Assembly: GCF_014202335.1 (NCBI RefSeq)
Contig: NZ_JACHGP010000014.1
Span: 62,001 to 126,000 of the forward strand
From: Mycobacterium sp. AZCC_0083
GTDB lineage: Bacteria; Actinomycetota; Actinomycetes; Mycobacteriales; Mycobacteriaceae
DNA: 64,000 bases
Direction of reading: 5' to 3'
Shown: positions 54,456 to 63,697 of the stretch, piece by piece
Position numbering within the stretch: position 1 is the first letter of the stretch
How the letters are laid out: each line of letters begins with the position of its first letter
The notes under the pieces: model-generated
Seen by the model: only the letters and a program-made list of their open reading frames with translations
What the model was told of the DNA's origin: nothing
Databases searched by the model: none
Made by a program: the position numbers and the translations under genes

Positions 54456-55043
54456 GTGATTGGACGACGCTGCGACCTGAGCAGCAGGCGCAACGCCAAG
54501 GGGCCGGCCGCCAAGTTTGCTGTGATGGCGGCAGCTGTGATTCCGCTGATCGCCGCCTGTGGCGGGTCGGATCAGCCGACGGGGCCCGACGTTCCATCGA
54601 CCGCCGCTCAGGTTGCCGGAGCCAAGCACGGCCCGTTCTTCCCCGAGTGCGGTGGCGTAACCGATCAGACGGTCACCGAACAGACCAGGGTCACCGGGCT
54701 GGTCAACACGGCCCGCAACTCGGTCGGATGCCAATGGCTGGCCGGCGGCGGCATCCTCGGGCCGCACTTCTCCTTCTCCTGGTATCGCGGCAGCCCGATC
54801 GGCCGCGAACGCAAGACCGAGGAACTATCCCGCGCCAACGTCGAGGACATCAACATCGAGGGTCACAGCGGGTTCATCGCGATGGGTGACGACGTGGTCC
54901 TCGGCACCAGCCTGTGCGAGATCGGCATCCAGTACGACGACGACTTCATCGAGTGGTCGATCAGCTTCAGTCAGAAGCCGTTCCCCGATCCTTGCGACGT
55001 CGCCAAGGAACTCGCCCGCCAGTCGATCGTGAACGCCAAGTGA
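54456..55043 (+). CDS. lprB: Lipoprotein LprB
   Basis: A 195-residue lipoprotein. Signal peptide with lipobox IAAC (Cys near residue 35) and a mature domain nearly identical to Rv1274 as I recall it: GPFFPECGGVTDQTVTEQTR, GCQWLAGGGILGPHFSFSWY, RGSPIGRERKTEELSRANVE and WSISFSQKPFPDPCDVAKEL. The family is DUF3558. GTG 54456 follows a leaderless promoter box. The stop overlaps lprC as GTGA. The pair faces the ABC exporter genes, as in M. tuberculosis; a role together with the exporter is possible but unproven. Confidence 0.95.
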   Translation: MIGRRCDLSSRRNAKGPAAKFAVMAAAVIPLIAACGGSDQPTGPDVPSTAAQVAGAKHGPFFPECGGVTDQTVTEQTRVTGLVNTARNSVGCQWLAGGGILGPHFSFSWYRGSPIGRERKTEELSRANVEDINIEGHSGFIAMGDDVVLGTSLCEIGIQYDDDFIEWSISFSQKPFPDPCDVAKELARQSIVNAK

Positions 55044-55600
55044 CCGGGCGCAACGGAACCCGCAGGGTGTTGGCGGGCACGGTGGCGTTGCTCGCGACCT
55101 TCACGATGCTGCTGGGCTGTTCACGCACGGTGGAGGGCACAGCGGCCAAGGCGGGCGCGGGCGACAACCCGCGCAACGACAACTCGGAGAAGCAGTACCC
55201 GAACCTGCTCAAGGAATGCGACGTGCTTACCGAGGACATCCTCGCGAAGACCGTGGGTGCCGACCCGCTCGACATCCAGAGCACCTTCGTCGGCGCGATC
55301 TGCCGTTGGCAGGCCGCCAACCCCGCAGGCCTGATCGACATCACCCGGTTCTGGTTCGAGCAGGGCAGCCTCGACAATGAGAAGAAGGTCGCCGACAACC
55401 TGAAGTATCAGGTCGAGAATCGGTCGATCGCGGGCGTGCAGTCGATCGTGATGAAGCCCAACGACGGCAAGGGTGCGTGCGGCGTGGCCAGCGACGCGGG
55501 CGGCGTGGTCGGCTGGTGGGTGAACCCACAACAGCCTGGCATCGACGCATGCAGCATGGCGATCAAGCTGATGGAGTTGACGCTCGCCACCAACTCGTAG
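55040..55600 (+). CDS. lprC: Lipoprotein LprC
   Basis: A 186-residue DUF3558 lipoprotein, a paralogue of LprB. Signal peptide with lipobox LLGC (Cys near residue 27); mature domain with LKECDVLTEDILAKTVGADP, AICRWQAANPAGLIDITRFW and GIDACSMAIKLMELTLATNS. Four Cys may form two disulfides. GTG 55040 overlaps the lprB stop (GTGA), so both are made together. Matches Rv1275. Confidence 0.93.
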   Translation: MTGRNGTRRVLAGTVALLATFTMLLGCSRTVEGTAAKAGAGDNPRNDNSEKQYPNLLKECDVLTEDILAKTVGADPLDIQSTFVGAICRWQAANPAGLIDITRFWFEQGSLDNEKKVADNLKYQVENRSIAGVQSIVMKPNDGKGACGVASDAGGVVGWWVNPQQPGIDACSMAIKLMELTLATNS

Positions 55601-55663
55601 TCCGGCGGGCAGTCCACGCAAGCGCGGCTCCAGCGTAGCGACCCAGGGAGTGTGGGCGTGCTT

Positions 55664-56167
55664 TTACCGCGGCACGTGGAATGCGAGCAGCGACGCTCCG
55701 CGCAAGGCGAGCTGGTCCCACGGCTCGGTGATGCCGAGCATGGCGATCGCCGAGGTGGGGAACTTCATCGCAATGTCTTGCGCCGCGGTCTCGTTGCCCT
55801 CGTTGTTCAGGCCGAGGGCCAAGCTCGACATGGTGGGCTCGTGACCGATCACCAGCAGCGTCTCGACGTCGGTGTCGAATAGTGAACTCACGCCGTTGAT
55901 CACGTCGATCACGGTGCCTGGCACGGCGTCGTAGAGCCGGTCGACGAACTCCGCGGGAGCGTCGATCCCGGTGCGCGCCAGCGTCTCGCGGGTCCGCGTG
56001 GCCGTTGAGCACAGCACCGCGTCGACGGCGGGTGCGTTCGCCCGGATCCAGTCCCCGGCCAGCGGCGCCTCGCGGGTGCCCCGCGCAGCCAACGGCCGCT
56101 CGTGGTCGGGCACGCCTGCCGGGTAATCCGACTTCGCATGTCTCAGCAACAGCAGCGTCCTGCTCAT
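55664..56167 (-). CDS. SixA-type histidine phosphatase (Rv1276c-like)
   Basis: A 167-residue phosphoglycerate-mutase-fold phosphatase. The catalytic motif LLLLRHAKSDYP gives His near 10; Arg in TRTRETLARTG and His in VIGHEPTMSSL near 104 complete the pocket. SixA proteins remove phosphate from phosphohistidine, here or on another substrate. ATG 56167 starts the domain; the long open frame upstream is shadow. It lies convergent to lprC, as in M. tuberculosis. Confidence 0.92.
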   Translation of the reverse strand: MSRTLLLLRHAKSDYPAGVPDHERPLAARGTREAPLAGDWIRANAPAVDAVLCSTATRTRETLARTGIDAPAEFVDRLYDAVPGTVIDVINGVSSLFDTDVETLLVIGHEPTMSSLALGLNNEGNETAAQDIAMKFPTSAIAMLGITEPWDQLALRGASLLAFHVPR

Positions 56168-56203
56168 GGGAGTCAACGTAGCGGTACCGGTACGCTCCGG
56201 CAG

Positions 56204-56737
56204 GTGGGCATCGCCAGAACCGACGCCGCGCGGGTGCGCGGTGTGCTGGTCGGCGCGATCTCGGGCGCCGTCGCCGTTGCGGCTCACGGTCTTGGCGGTG
56301 CGATGCTGCCAGGTAGTTCGGCGATCGTCCTCCTGGTGCTCGGCTCCGCGGTGGTGGGCGCCGCGTCGTCGTCGCCCGCGGAGCTGCAGCGCCGGTTGCC
56401 GGTCGTGGCGCTCTACCTCTCGGCGGGCCAGGCGCTCGGCCACTACCTGCTGGTGCTCGCATCGTCGCACCCGCACGGCAGTCACTGGTCGGTACCGATG
56501 GTTGCCGCACACGCGCTCGCGGCGCTCGGCGCTGCAGCGCTGATCTGCTCGGCGGAGCGGTTGTTCGGTGCGATCGCCGCCGTGCTCTGGCAATTGGTCG
56601 TCGTGCTGGTCGCTCTTCGCGGCACCGGCCCGACCCGTCGGCCGGGAATCCCGTGGTGGGCTCCCGGCCTTGCCGCGCGGACCCTCGCAGGCTCCGGCCG
56701 CGCAACCCGCGGGCCACCTTCGTTCGCCGCCGCCTGA
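56204..56737 (+). CDS. Integral membrane protein preceding the PepSY gene
   Basis: A 177-residue hydrophobic protein with four probable membrane helices (VRGVLVGAISGAVAVAAHGL, AIVLLVLGSAVVGAASSS, PVVALYLSAGQALGHYLLVL, ALGAAALICSAERLFGAIAA) and a His-rich loop SSHPHGSHW between helices three and four. No family recognised. It is the first gene before a PepSY-TM protein, 109 bases apart, and the pairing suggests a shared job in metal (copper or iron) handling; that is inference only. GTG 56204 is the best start near the first helix. Confidence 0.7.
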   Translation: MGIARTDAARVRGVLVGAISGAVAVAAHGLGGAMLPGSSAIVLLVLGSAVVGAASSSPAELQRRLPVVALYLSAGQALGHYLLVLASSHPHGSHWSVPMVAAHALAALGAAALICSAERLFGAIAAVLWQLVVVLVALRGTGPTRRPGIPWWAPGLAARTLAGSGRATRGPPSFAAA

Positions 56738-56846
56738 GGGCGGCACTCCCGACCGGACGGCGTCGACACGCCGCCCGGCTTTCCGCCGTGCAGCGCCTCG
56801 ATCGTGCGCGCACGGTCCATCGGCTGCGAACGAAAGAAGCTCTGCC

Positions 56847-58238
56847 ATGTCGTCATCCGTTTCCAAACCCGACGCCGCCATTGCGCCGGCGGCCTCGTCA
56901 CCAAGGCGCACAGTCCTACCCCTGATCCGCCGCCTGCACTTCTACGCGGGCGTGTTCGTCGCACCATTCATCCTGATCGCGGCCATCACCGGGTCCCTCT
57001 ACGCGATGGCTCCGACCATCGAGCGCTTCGTCTACCGAGACCTGTTGTCCGTCGAGCCGGCCGGTGAATCGCTTCCGCTGTCGGCACAGGCCGCCGCCGC
57101 GCAGGCACGCGTCCCGGACCTGACGATGACGGGCCTGCGACCAGCTCCAGGATCACGCGACTCCACCCGGGTCACGTTCGCCGATCCTGGGCTCGGTGCC
57201 GACACCGAGCGGGCGGTGTTCGTCGATCCTCACACCGGCCGCGCGCTCGGCCAGGAACAGGTGTGGTTCGGCTACCTGCCGCTGAGCACGTGGCTCGACG
57301 GCCTGCACCGGCATCTGCAACTGGGTGAACCAGGCCGGCTGTACAGCGAATTGGCCGCGTCCTGGTTGTGGGTGGTGGCGCTCGGCGGTGTCGCGCTGTG
57401 GCTGGTGAAGGTCCGCGGGGATCGCCGACGGGGCAGGCAGGGCCGTCTGATGCGGATCGACGGCACGACCGAGGGCCGGGCCAGGACGCGGAACTGGCAT
57501 GGCGCTGTTGGCGTCTGGATCCTGCCGATGCTGCTCTTCCTTTCGGCGACCGGAATCACGTGGTCGACGTACGCGGGCGCCACGGTGACCGCTCTGCGGG
57601 CAGAGTTCAATTGGCAACGGCCACAGCTGGATACGGCGCTGACCGTGCCCAGTACCAGCGTCGGTCCCGTCGATCTCGACGGCGTGGTCCTGGCCGCGGG
57701 CGGTGCCGGTGTGGCCGCTCCCGTGGAGATCACGTTGCCCGTTGCGGCCGACGGGGCCGTCGGCGTCGCCGAGATCGACGAGCCCTACCGGCTGACCACC
57801 AACGCCGCGGCGGTCGATCCGGCCAGCCTGCGGGTGACGGGCGTGCTCGACTACGACCGCGACTACTCGGTGATGGCGGAGCTGGCCGACTGGGGCATCC
57901 GCATGCACATGGGCCTGTTGTTCGGCTGGCTCAACCAACTGCTGCTTCTCGGCGTCGCGGTCGCGTTGGTGACGGTGATCGTGCGCGGCTACCGGATGTG
58001 GTGGCAGCGGCGCCCGACCCGCGGGTCGGACTGGGCGGTCGGGCGGCCGCCGGTGCGGGGAGGTATCCGGCGACTGCACCCGGCGGTCCTGGTCGTGGGG
58101 GCCGTCATCACGGTGGCGGTCGGTTGGTTCCTGCCGCTGCTGGGGATCAGCCTGGCAGGGTTCCTGCTGGTCGATCTCGTCGTGGGTCGCGTCGCGGCCT
58201 ACCGCACCCGCGCGCACACTACCCAGGCGCAGGGCTGA
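56847..58238 (+). CDS. PepSY-associated transmembrane protein (PiuB type)
   Basis: A 463-residue membrane protein with four main helices: LPLIRRLHFYAGVFVAPFIL at the N-terminus, helices near residues 175-195, 225-250 and 380-405. PepSY-like extracytoplasmic segments lie between (RALGQEQVWFGYLPLSTWLD). Paired His sites typical of the family are present: RLHFYAG, DGLHRHLQLGEPG, NWHGAVGVW and RMHMGLLFGW; they may bind heme or metal. Members are linked to iron-siderophore or copper reduction. ATG 56847 is the first start at the family N-terminus; the frame is open upstream but without similarity. Confidence 0.88.
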   Translation: MSSSVSKPDAAIAPAASSPRRTVLPLIRRLHFYAGVFVAPFILIAAITGSLYAMAPTIERFVYRDLLSVEPAGESLPLSAQAAAAQARVPDLTMTGLRPAPGSRDSTRVTFADPGLGADTERAVFVDPHTGRALGQEQVWFGYLPLSTWLDGLHRHLQLGEPGRLYSELAASWLWVVALGGVALWLVKVRGDRRRGRQGRLMRIDGTTEGRARTRNWHGAVGVWILPMLLFLSATGITWSTYAGATVTALRAEFNWQRPQLDTALTVPSTSVGPVDLDGVVLAAGGAGVAAPVEITLPVAADGAVGVAEIDEPYRLTTNAAAVDPASLRVTGVLDYDRDYSVMAELADWGIRMHMGLLFGWLNQLLLLGVAVALVTVIVRGYRMWWQRRPTRGSDWAVGRPPVRGGIRRLHPAVLVVGAVITVAVGWFLPLLGISLAGFLLVDLVVGRVAAYRTRAHTTQAQG

Positions 58239-58269
58239 CGTGACCGCCCGCCCACATGCCGGTCGAGGT

Positions 58270-58287
58270 CCGCCGACTTGTCGGCGG
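58270..58287. promoter_or_regulatory. Dyad overlapping the -35 region of the sbcD-like operon
   Basis: CCGCCGAC-TT-GTCGGCGG has perfect 8-bp arms. A TACACT -10 box (58295-58300) follows by 7 bases, so a bound protein would cover the -35 region. It may instead be a leftover terminator hairpin of the PepSY gene. Confidence 0.5.
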
Positions 58288-58342
58288 CCGGACCTACACT
58301 CGCCTTGCCCCATCCAGAGACGAGAGCGAGGAGGACGCCGGG

Positions 58343-59494
58343 ATGCGCTTCGTGCACACCGCCGATTGGCAGCTCGGCATGACCCGCTACTTCCTCAACG
58401 GTGAGGCGCAGCCGCGGTATTCGGCAGCACGCCGCGAGGCCGTCGCAGGCCTCGGACCGCTGGCCGCCGAGGTCGGGGCCGAGTTCGTCGTCGTGGCGGG
58501 CGACGTGTTCGAGCACAACCAACTCAGCCCGCGCGTCGTCAGCCAATCGCTGGAGGCCATGCGTGCCATCGCGGTTCCGGTCTACCTCCTGCCGGGCAAC
58601 CACGATCCCCTCGACGCGTCGTCGGTCTACACCAGCGCACTGTTCCTTGCCGAGTGCCCTGACAACGTGACGGTGCTCGACCGTGCAGGGGTACACGAAG
58701 TGCGGCCGGGTCTTGAGATCGTTGCCGCCCCTTGGCGTTCCAAGGCGCCCACCATCGATCTGGTCGGCGACGTGCTCGACGGCCTGCCCGCCGACGGGAT
58801 CACCCGCATCGTCGTCGGCCATGGTGGCGTCGACGTCTTCGAGCCGGACCGGGACAAGGTGTCGTTGATAAGGCTCGCGGCGGTGGAGGCCGCGCTGGCG
58901 CGGGGCGCCGTGCATTATGTGGCATTGGGCGACAAGCACTCTCGCACCGAGGTAGGCACCACGGGCCGGGTCTGGTACTCCGGTGCGCCCGAGGTCACCA
59001 ACTACGACCACATCGAGTCCGATCCGGGTCACGTGCTCGTCGTCGACATCGACGAACGCGATGCGGAACGGGCAGTGCGGGTGGATGCCCGCAAGGTGGG
59101 GCGTTGGCGGTTCGTGTCGATGCGGTTCACGGTGGACAACAGCCGCGACATCACCGATCTCGGCCTGAATCTCGACCTGATGCCCGACAAGGACCGCACC
59201 GTAGTGCAATTGGCGCTGACCGGCTCACTGACCGTTACCGACAAGGCCGAGCTCGACGCATGCATCGACAAGCACACCCGACTCTTCGCGGCGCTGACGT
59301 CGTGGGACAGCCAGACCGACGTCGTCGTGGTGCCCGCCGACGGCGAGTTCGACGACCTCGGCATCGGGGGATTCGCTGCCGCGGCCGTCGACGAGCTGGT
59401 GGCGACCGCGCGCGACGGTGGTGAGCAGGCCGAGGACGCCCGCGCCGCGCTCGCACTGCTACTGCGACTGGTGGACAGGGGCGACGCCGCGTGA
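58343..59494 (+). CDS. SbcD-like DNA repair exonuclease (Rv1277-like)
   Basis: A 383-residue calcineurin-type metallophosphoesterase, the nuclease partner of the SbcC-like protein. Motifs: HTADWQLG (usual DxH reads D-W-Q), VVAGDVFEHN, LLPGNHDPLD, VVGHGGVDVF and ALGDKHSRTE. It should cut DNA ends or hairpins in repair. GAGGAGG before ATG 58343 is a strong ribosome site with a leader of about 36 bases. The stop overlaps the next gene as GTGA. Relatives in actinobacteria resemble YhaO. Matches Rv1277 in order. Confidence 0.92.
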   Translation: MRFVHTADWQLGMTRYFLNGEAQPRYSAARREAVAGLGPLAAEVGAEFVVVAGDVFEHNQLSPRVVSQSLEAMRAIAVPVYLLPGNHDPLDASSVYTSALFLAECPDNVTVLDRAGVHEVRPGLEIVAAPWRSKAPTIDLVGDVLDGLPADGITRIVVGHGGVDVFEPDRDKVSLIRLAAVEAALARGAVHYVALGDKHSRTEVGTTGRVWYSGAPEVTNYDHIESDPGHVLVVDIDERDAERAVRVDARKVGRWRFVSMRFTVDNSRDITDLGLNLDLMPDKDRTVVQLALTGSLTVTDKAELDACIDKHTRLFAALTSWDSQTDVVVVPADGEFDDLGIGGFAAAAVDELVATARDGGEQAEDARAALALLLRLVDRGDAA

Positions 59495-62103
59495 AGCTGC
59501 ACCGCCTCACTCTGCGCAACTACCGCGGAATCGCCCACCGCGACATCGAGTTTCCCGACCGCGGCGTGGTGGTGATCAGCGGCGCCAACGAGATCGGCAA
59601 GTCGTCGATGATCGAGGCGCTCGACCTGCTGCTGCACTCCAAGGACCGCTCGGCCAAGAAAGAGGTCAAGCAGGTCAAGCCCACACACGTCGACGAGGGC
59701 GCGGAGATCCGCGCGGTGATCTCGACCGGGCCGTACCGTTTCGAGTACTTCAAGCGCTTCCATAAGCGGCCCGTCACGGAGCTGACGCTGACCGAACCGC
59801 GCCGCGAGCAGCTCACCGGCGACGAGGCGCACGAGCGCGTGCAGGCGATCCTCAAGGAAACCGTCGACATCGACCTCTGGCAGGCCCAGCGGGTGTTGCA
59901 GGCGGGGGCCACCGCGCCGGTCGATCTGTCCGGATCCGACGCGCTGTCCCGCGCACTCGACGCCGCCGCCGGGCAGGCGGTGGAGCTGTCCGGGGCCGAG
60001 CCGCTGCTCGTCGACCGCATCGACGCCGAGTTCCGCCAATACTTCACCGCGACCGGTCGGCCCACCGGCGACTGGGGCACGGCGATCACCGGCTTGCGTG
60101 CTGCGGAGCTCGGGGTGGCCGAGTGCGCGACGGCGGTCGCGGAGGTCGACGACGCGGTGATGAGGCATGGCCAGCTGACCGACCGCCTTGCCCGCGTGAC
60201 ACTCGATCGCGCCAACGCCGCCAAGCGCCTTGACGCGGCGCGCGCGGCGGCCGCAACCGTCAAGGCACTGACCGATCGGCTCGCGCAGGCTCGCGCACTC
60301 GCCGACGCGGCGCAGCAGCAGCGTGTCGCAGCCGTCGCGGCGCTCGACCAACGCCGTCAGTTTTGCACCGACCTCGACGCCCGGACCGCCACGATCGCCG
60401 ACCTGGAGCGCTCCGCCGAGGAGGCCGGTACCGAGGAGGCGACCGCCCGCGAAGCGAAGACCGCTGCCGATGCTGCTCTGGTCGAGGCCAAGGCCGCCGT
60501 CGACGCGTGCCAGGTCGGGGTCGACACCGCGCGCCGCACCGCCGAGCAGATCGCCCACCGCGAGCTAGCCGAGCGGCTGGCGGCCAAGCTGACCAAGATC
60601 GACGCCGCCGACCGCGAGTTGCTCGGCATCGACCGCGACCTCGCGGGGATCGCAATGGTGGACGGTTCGATGCGAGGTCTCGAGACGGCCGCCGCTGCGG
60701 TCGAGTTGGCCGCCGCGCGGGCCGAATCGGCTTCCGCCCGTGTGGAGTTGACGGCTGAGGCTGACGTCGAGCTGCGGATCGCAGGCGAGGTCGTCGCGCT
60801 GGCCGCCGGCCAGAGTTGGTCGGCGAGTGCCGGAGGGGCCACGGACGTCGAGCTGCCGGGAGTGCTGACGGTGCGCGTGCTGCCCGGTGAGCCCGCGGCC
60901 GATACGCAGGCCTTGCTCGACGCCGCGCGTGCGCACCTGGCCGCCCTGCTGAAACGTGCAGGGGCGGCCGACATGGACGCTGCCAGAATGCTCGACCAAC
61001 GGCGGCGGGACCTGCTGGCGTCTGGCGATCGCGTGCGGGCCACCCGCGAGGCGTTGGCCGGCGACCACTCGGTTGCCGCGATGCGGGCACGGCTTGCCGA
61101 GCTGCACGAGGCTCAGCACGCCGACGTGCAGGGTGACGCCGAGGGTGCCAGGTCCGAGCTGGAGACCGCGACGGCCGAACATCGCAGGGTCGTCGCCGCG
61201 TGCGACGTCCTTCGCGAAGCGGCCACCTCGGCGGCGGCTGCGGCGATGGGCCACACCACCCGCGCGACGGTCCTGCGGGAGCAGCTGATCACCGCCAAGA
61301 CGGAACTGACCAGGGTCGGCGAGCTGCTGGCCACGCAGCGGCAGTCGGCCACCGACGACGCGCTTTCGGTCAGGGCGAACGCCGCGGCCGAGACTGCCAG
61401 GGAGGTCGGGGCCGGATTGCAGGCCGTCGAGGCCGAGCTCGCAGGCGTTGCGCCCGTGACCGTCGCCGAGGAGCTCGACGACGCCGTCCGCTGCCACGAC
61501 GCGCTGGTGCTCGGGCACGAGGAGCTCGGCGAGCAGCTGCGGGACACCACCGCCCAGCTGCGGGCGTACGGCACGCAGGGACGGCGTGGTCAGCTGGACG
61601 CCGCGCAGATCGAACTCCAGCGCGCCGTCGCCGAGCATGCCCGGCTCGGCAGGCGCGCCGACGCGGTGAACGTGTTGCGCTCGGTGATGCTGCGGCACCG
61701 CGACGACGCAAGGCTGCGCTACGTCGAGCCCTTCCGCGGCGAGGTGGAACGGTTGGGCCGCATCGTATTCGGCGCGGACTTCGAAGTGGAGATCGACGCC
61801 GAACTGCGCATCTGCAGCCGCACCCTGGCCGGACGCACCGTGCCGTACGACTCGCTGTCGGGAGGCGCCAAGGAGCAACTCGGCATCGTGGCGCGGCTGG
61901 CGGGTGCGGCACTGGTCGCCAAGGAGGACGGCGTGCCCGTCCTGATCGACGACGCCCTCGGATTCACCGACGCCCACCGGCTGACCAAGATGGGCGAGGT
62001 GTTCGACGCCGTCGGCGGCGACGGGCAGGTCATCGTGCTGACCTGCAGCCCCGAGCGCTACGCGACCGTCGGCGGCGCGGTGCACATCGAATTGACTGCA
62101 TAG
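59491..62103 (+). CDS. SbcC/YhaN-like SMC ATPase (Rv1278-like)
   Basis: An 870-residue SMC-type ATPase. The N-terminal lobe has NYRGIAHRDIEFP and Walker A ISGANEIGKSSMIEAL near residue 35; two long Ala/Glu/Arg-rich coiled-coil arms cover about residues 190-430 and 480-720; the C-terminal lobe has the signature LSGGAKEQLGIVARLAGA near 790 and Walker B VPVLIDDALGFTD near 815. There is a short non-coil part near 430-480 but no visible CxxC zinc hook. It works with the SbcD-like nuclease to process DNA ends. GTG 59491 is in the GTGA overlap. Matches Rv1278. Confidence 0.93.
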   Translation: MKLHRLTLRNYRGIAHRDIEFPDRGVVVISGANEIGKSSMIEALDLLLHSKDRSAKKEVKQVKPTHVDEGAEIRAVISTGPYRFEYFKRFHKRPVTELTLTEPRREQLTGDEAHERVQAILKETVDIDLWQAQRVLQAGATAPVDLSGSDALSRALDAAAGQAVELSGAEPLLVDRIDAEFRQYFTATGRPTGDWGTAITGLRAAELGVAECATAVAEVDDAVMRHGQLTDRLARVTLDRANAAKRLDAARAAAATVKALTDRLAQARALADAAQQQRVAAVAALDQRRQFCTDLDARTATIADLERSAEEAGTEEATAREAKTAADAALVEAKAAVDACQVGVDTARRTAEQIAHRELAERLAAKLTKIDAADRELLGIDRDLAGIAMVDGSMRGLETAAAAVELAAARAESASARVELTAEADVELRIAGEVVALAAGQSWSASAGGATDVELPGVLTVRVLPGEPAADTQALLDAARAHLAALLKRAGAADMDAARMLDQRRRDLLASGDRVRATREALAGDHSVAAMRARLAELHEAQHADVQGDAEGARSELETATAEHRRVVAACDVLREAATSAAAAAMGHTTRATVLREQLITAKTELTRVGELLATQRQSATDDALSVRANAAAETAREVGAGLQAVEAELAGVAPVTVAEELDDAVRCHDALVLGHEELGEQLRDTTAQLRAYGTQGRRGQLDAAQIELQRAVAEHARLGRRADAVNVLRSVMLRHRDDARLRYVEPFRGEVERLGRIVFGADFEVEIDAELRICSRTLAGRTVPYDSLSGGAKEQLGIVARLAGAALVAKEDGVPVLIDDALGFTDAHRLTKMGEVFDAVGGDGQVIVLTCSPERYATVGGAVHIELTA

Positions 62104-62118
62104 CGGCGCTAGGCCTCC

Positions 62119-62124
62119 TACACT
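62119..62124 (+). promoter_or_regulatory. Leaderless-type -10 box of the GMC oxidoreductase gene
   Basis: TACACT, 8 bases, then GTG 62133; no ribosome site. Confidence 0.5.
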
Positions 62125-62132
62125 CACGCGAC

Positions 62133-63677
62133 GTGGACGCGGACTACATCGTTGTGGGTACCGGCTCGGCCGGCTCGGTACTTGCCAGTCGACTCAGTGC
62201 CGTGCCGGGCGTACGGGTGGCGGTCGTGGAGGCCGGGCCGCCCGACAAGGACAAGTTCATCCACATCCCTGCCGCCTTCGCCAAGCTCTTCGGTGGCCCG
62301 GTCGACTGGAACTACCTGACCGAGCCGCAGAAGCAACTCGACGGCCGCCAGATCTACTGGCCCCGCGGCAAGACGCTCGGCGGCTCGTCGTCGATGAACG
62401 CCATGATGTGGGTGCGCGGGTTCGCCGCGGACTACGACGAGTGGGGCGAGCGGGCCAGCGCGGACTGGTCGTTCGCCGGCATCGAGAAGTACTTCACGCG
62501 GATCGAGCAGGGGCCACTCGTCGTGTCGGCGCAGCGCAGCCCGTGCAGTTCGACCGCAGCCTTTCTGTCCGCCGTCGAGGAACAGGGTCATCACGTTGAG
62601 GCGCCGAATCTGCCGTCGCCGGAAGGGTTTTCCCAAACTCTGGTGACGCAGCGCAGGGGAGCGCGGTGGAGCACTGCCGACGCGTACCTCAAGCCGGCGT
62701 TGCGCCGGCAGAACCTGAGGTTGTTCACCGACGCGCACGTGACGCGGGTGCTCTTCGACGGCAACCGCGCCGTTGGCGTCGAAATCGACACCGACGGCCG
62801 GCGCCAGGTGGTCAGGGCCCGTCGCGAGGTGCTGCTGTGCGCAGGCGCCATCAATACGCCGCAACTGCTGATGCTGTCGGGTGTCGGCGACCGCGACCAA
62901 CTCGCAGAGCACGGTATCGAGTCGGTGCACCACGCACCGGAGGTTGGCGCGAACTTGCTCGACCACCTGGTGGTCCCGCTCGGCTTCGACGCCGACTGTC
63001 AAACCCTGTTCGCCGCGGAGAAGCCCCTGCAACTGGTCAACTACCTTGCCCGGCGCCGTGGCATGCTCACGTCGAACGTCGGCGAGGCCTACGGGTTCGT
63101 GCGCAGCCGGCCGGATTTGGCGCTCCCGGATCTCGAGCTGATCTTCGCCCCTGCCCCGTTCTTCGACGAGGGCATCGGTGAGCCATATACCGGCCACGCC
63201 GTCGTGATGGGTCCGATTCTGTTGAAACCCAAGAGCACTGGCACGATCTCGCTCGCATCGGCGGATCCGTTGGCCAAACCGATCATCGATCCGCGGTATC
63301 TCTCCGACGACGCAGGCGAGGATCGCGCGGCGCTCATGGAGGGGCTGCGGATCACCGCAAGGATCGCCGAATCGCCAACGATGCGAACCATTCTCGGTGG
63401 CATCGCCCGGCCTGCCGGTGCGCGCGAGCTCAACGAGGAGACACTCGAGCACGCACTGAACACGTTGTCGCACACGCTCTATCACCCGGTAGGCACGTGC
63501 CGGATGGGCTCCGACGACGACAGCGTGGTGGATCCGCAGTTGCGGGTCCGAGGCGTAGACGGGCTGCGGGTGGCCGACGCGTCGGTGATGCCGACGATCA
63601 TCCGCGGCCACACCCACGCGCCGTCGGTGCTGATCGGCGAGAAGGCCGCCGATCTGATCCGCTCCACCCGCAACTAA
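62133..63677 (+). CDS. GMC-family FAD oxidoreductase (Rv1279-like)
   Basis: A 514-residue glucose-methanol-choline oxidoreductase. FAD site YIVVGTGSAGSVLASRLS at the N-terminus; GMC signature 1 in WPRGKTLGGSSSMNAMMWVR; signature 2 in CAGAINTPQLLMLSGVG; the catalytic His in HPVGTCRMG and the second His/Asn in IIRGHTHAPSVLIGEKAAD. It oxidises an alcohol, probably choline-like or aliphatic. GTG 62133 follows the SbcC-like gene by 29 bases with its own -10-type box. Matches Rv1279, often annotated as choline dehydrogenase-like without proof. Confidence 0.93.
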   Translation: MDADYIVVGTGSAGSVLASRLSAVPGVRVAVVEAGPPDKDKFIHIPAAFAKLFGGPVDWNYLTEPQKQLDGRQIYWPRGKTLGGSSSMNAMMWVRGFAADYDEWGERASADWSFAGIEKYFTRIEQGPLVVSAQRSPCSSTAAFLSAVEEQGHHVEAPNLPSPEGFSQTLVTQRRGARWSTADAYLKPALRRQNLRLFTDAHVTRVLFDGNRAVGVEIDTDGRRQVVRARREVLLCAGAINTPQLLMLSGVGDRDQLAEHGIESVHHAPEVGANLLDHLVVPLGFDADCQTLFAAEKPLQLVNYLARRRGMLTSNVGEAYGFVRSRPDLALPDLELIFAPAPFFDEGIGEPYTGHAVVMGPILLKPKSTGTISLASADPLAKPIIDPRYLSDDAGEDRAALMEGLRITARIAESPTMRTILGGIARPAGARELNEETLEHALNTLSHTLYHPVGTCRMGSDDDSVVDPQLRVRGVDGLRVADASVMPTIIRGHTHAPSVLIGEKAADLIRSTRN

Positions 63678-63697
63678 CCCCCTCCCACCCCTTCTCT

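Noticed and set aside
61200..62132. Upstream extension of the GMC oxidoreductase frame
   Set aside because: It lies inside the SbcC-like gene and has no similarity to GMC proteins; the FAD motif starts right after GTG 62133.
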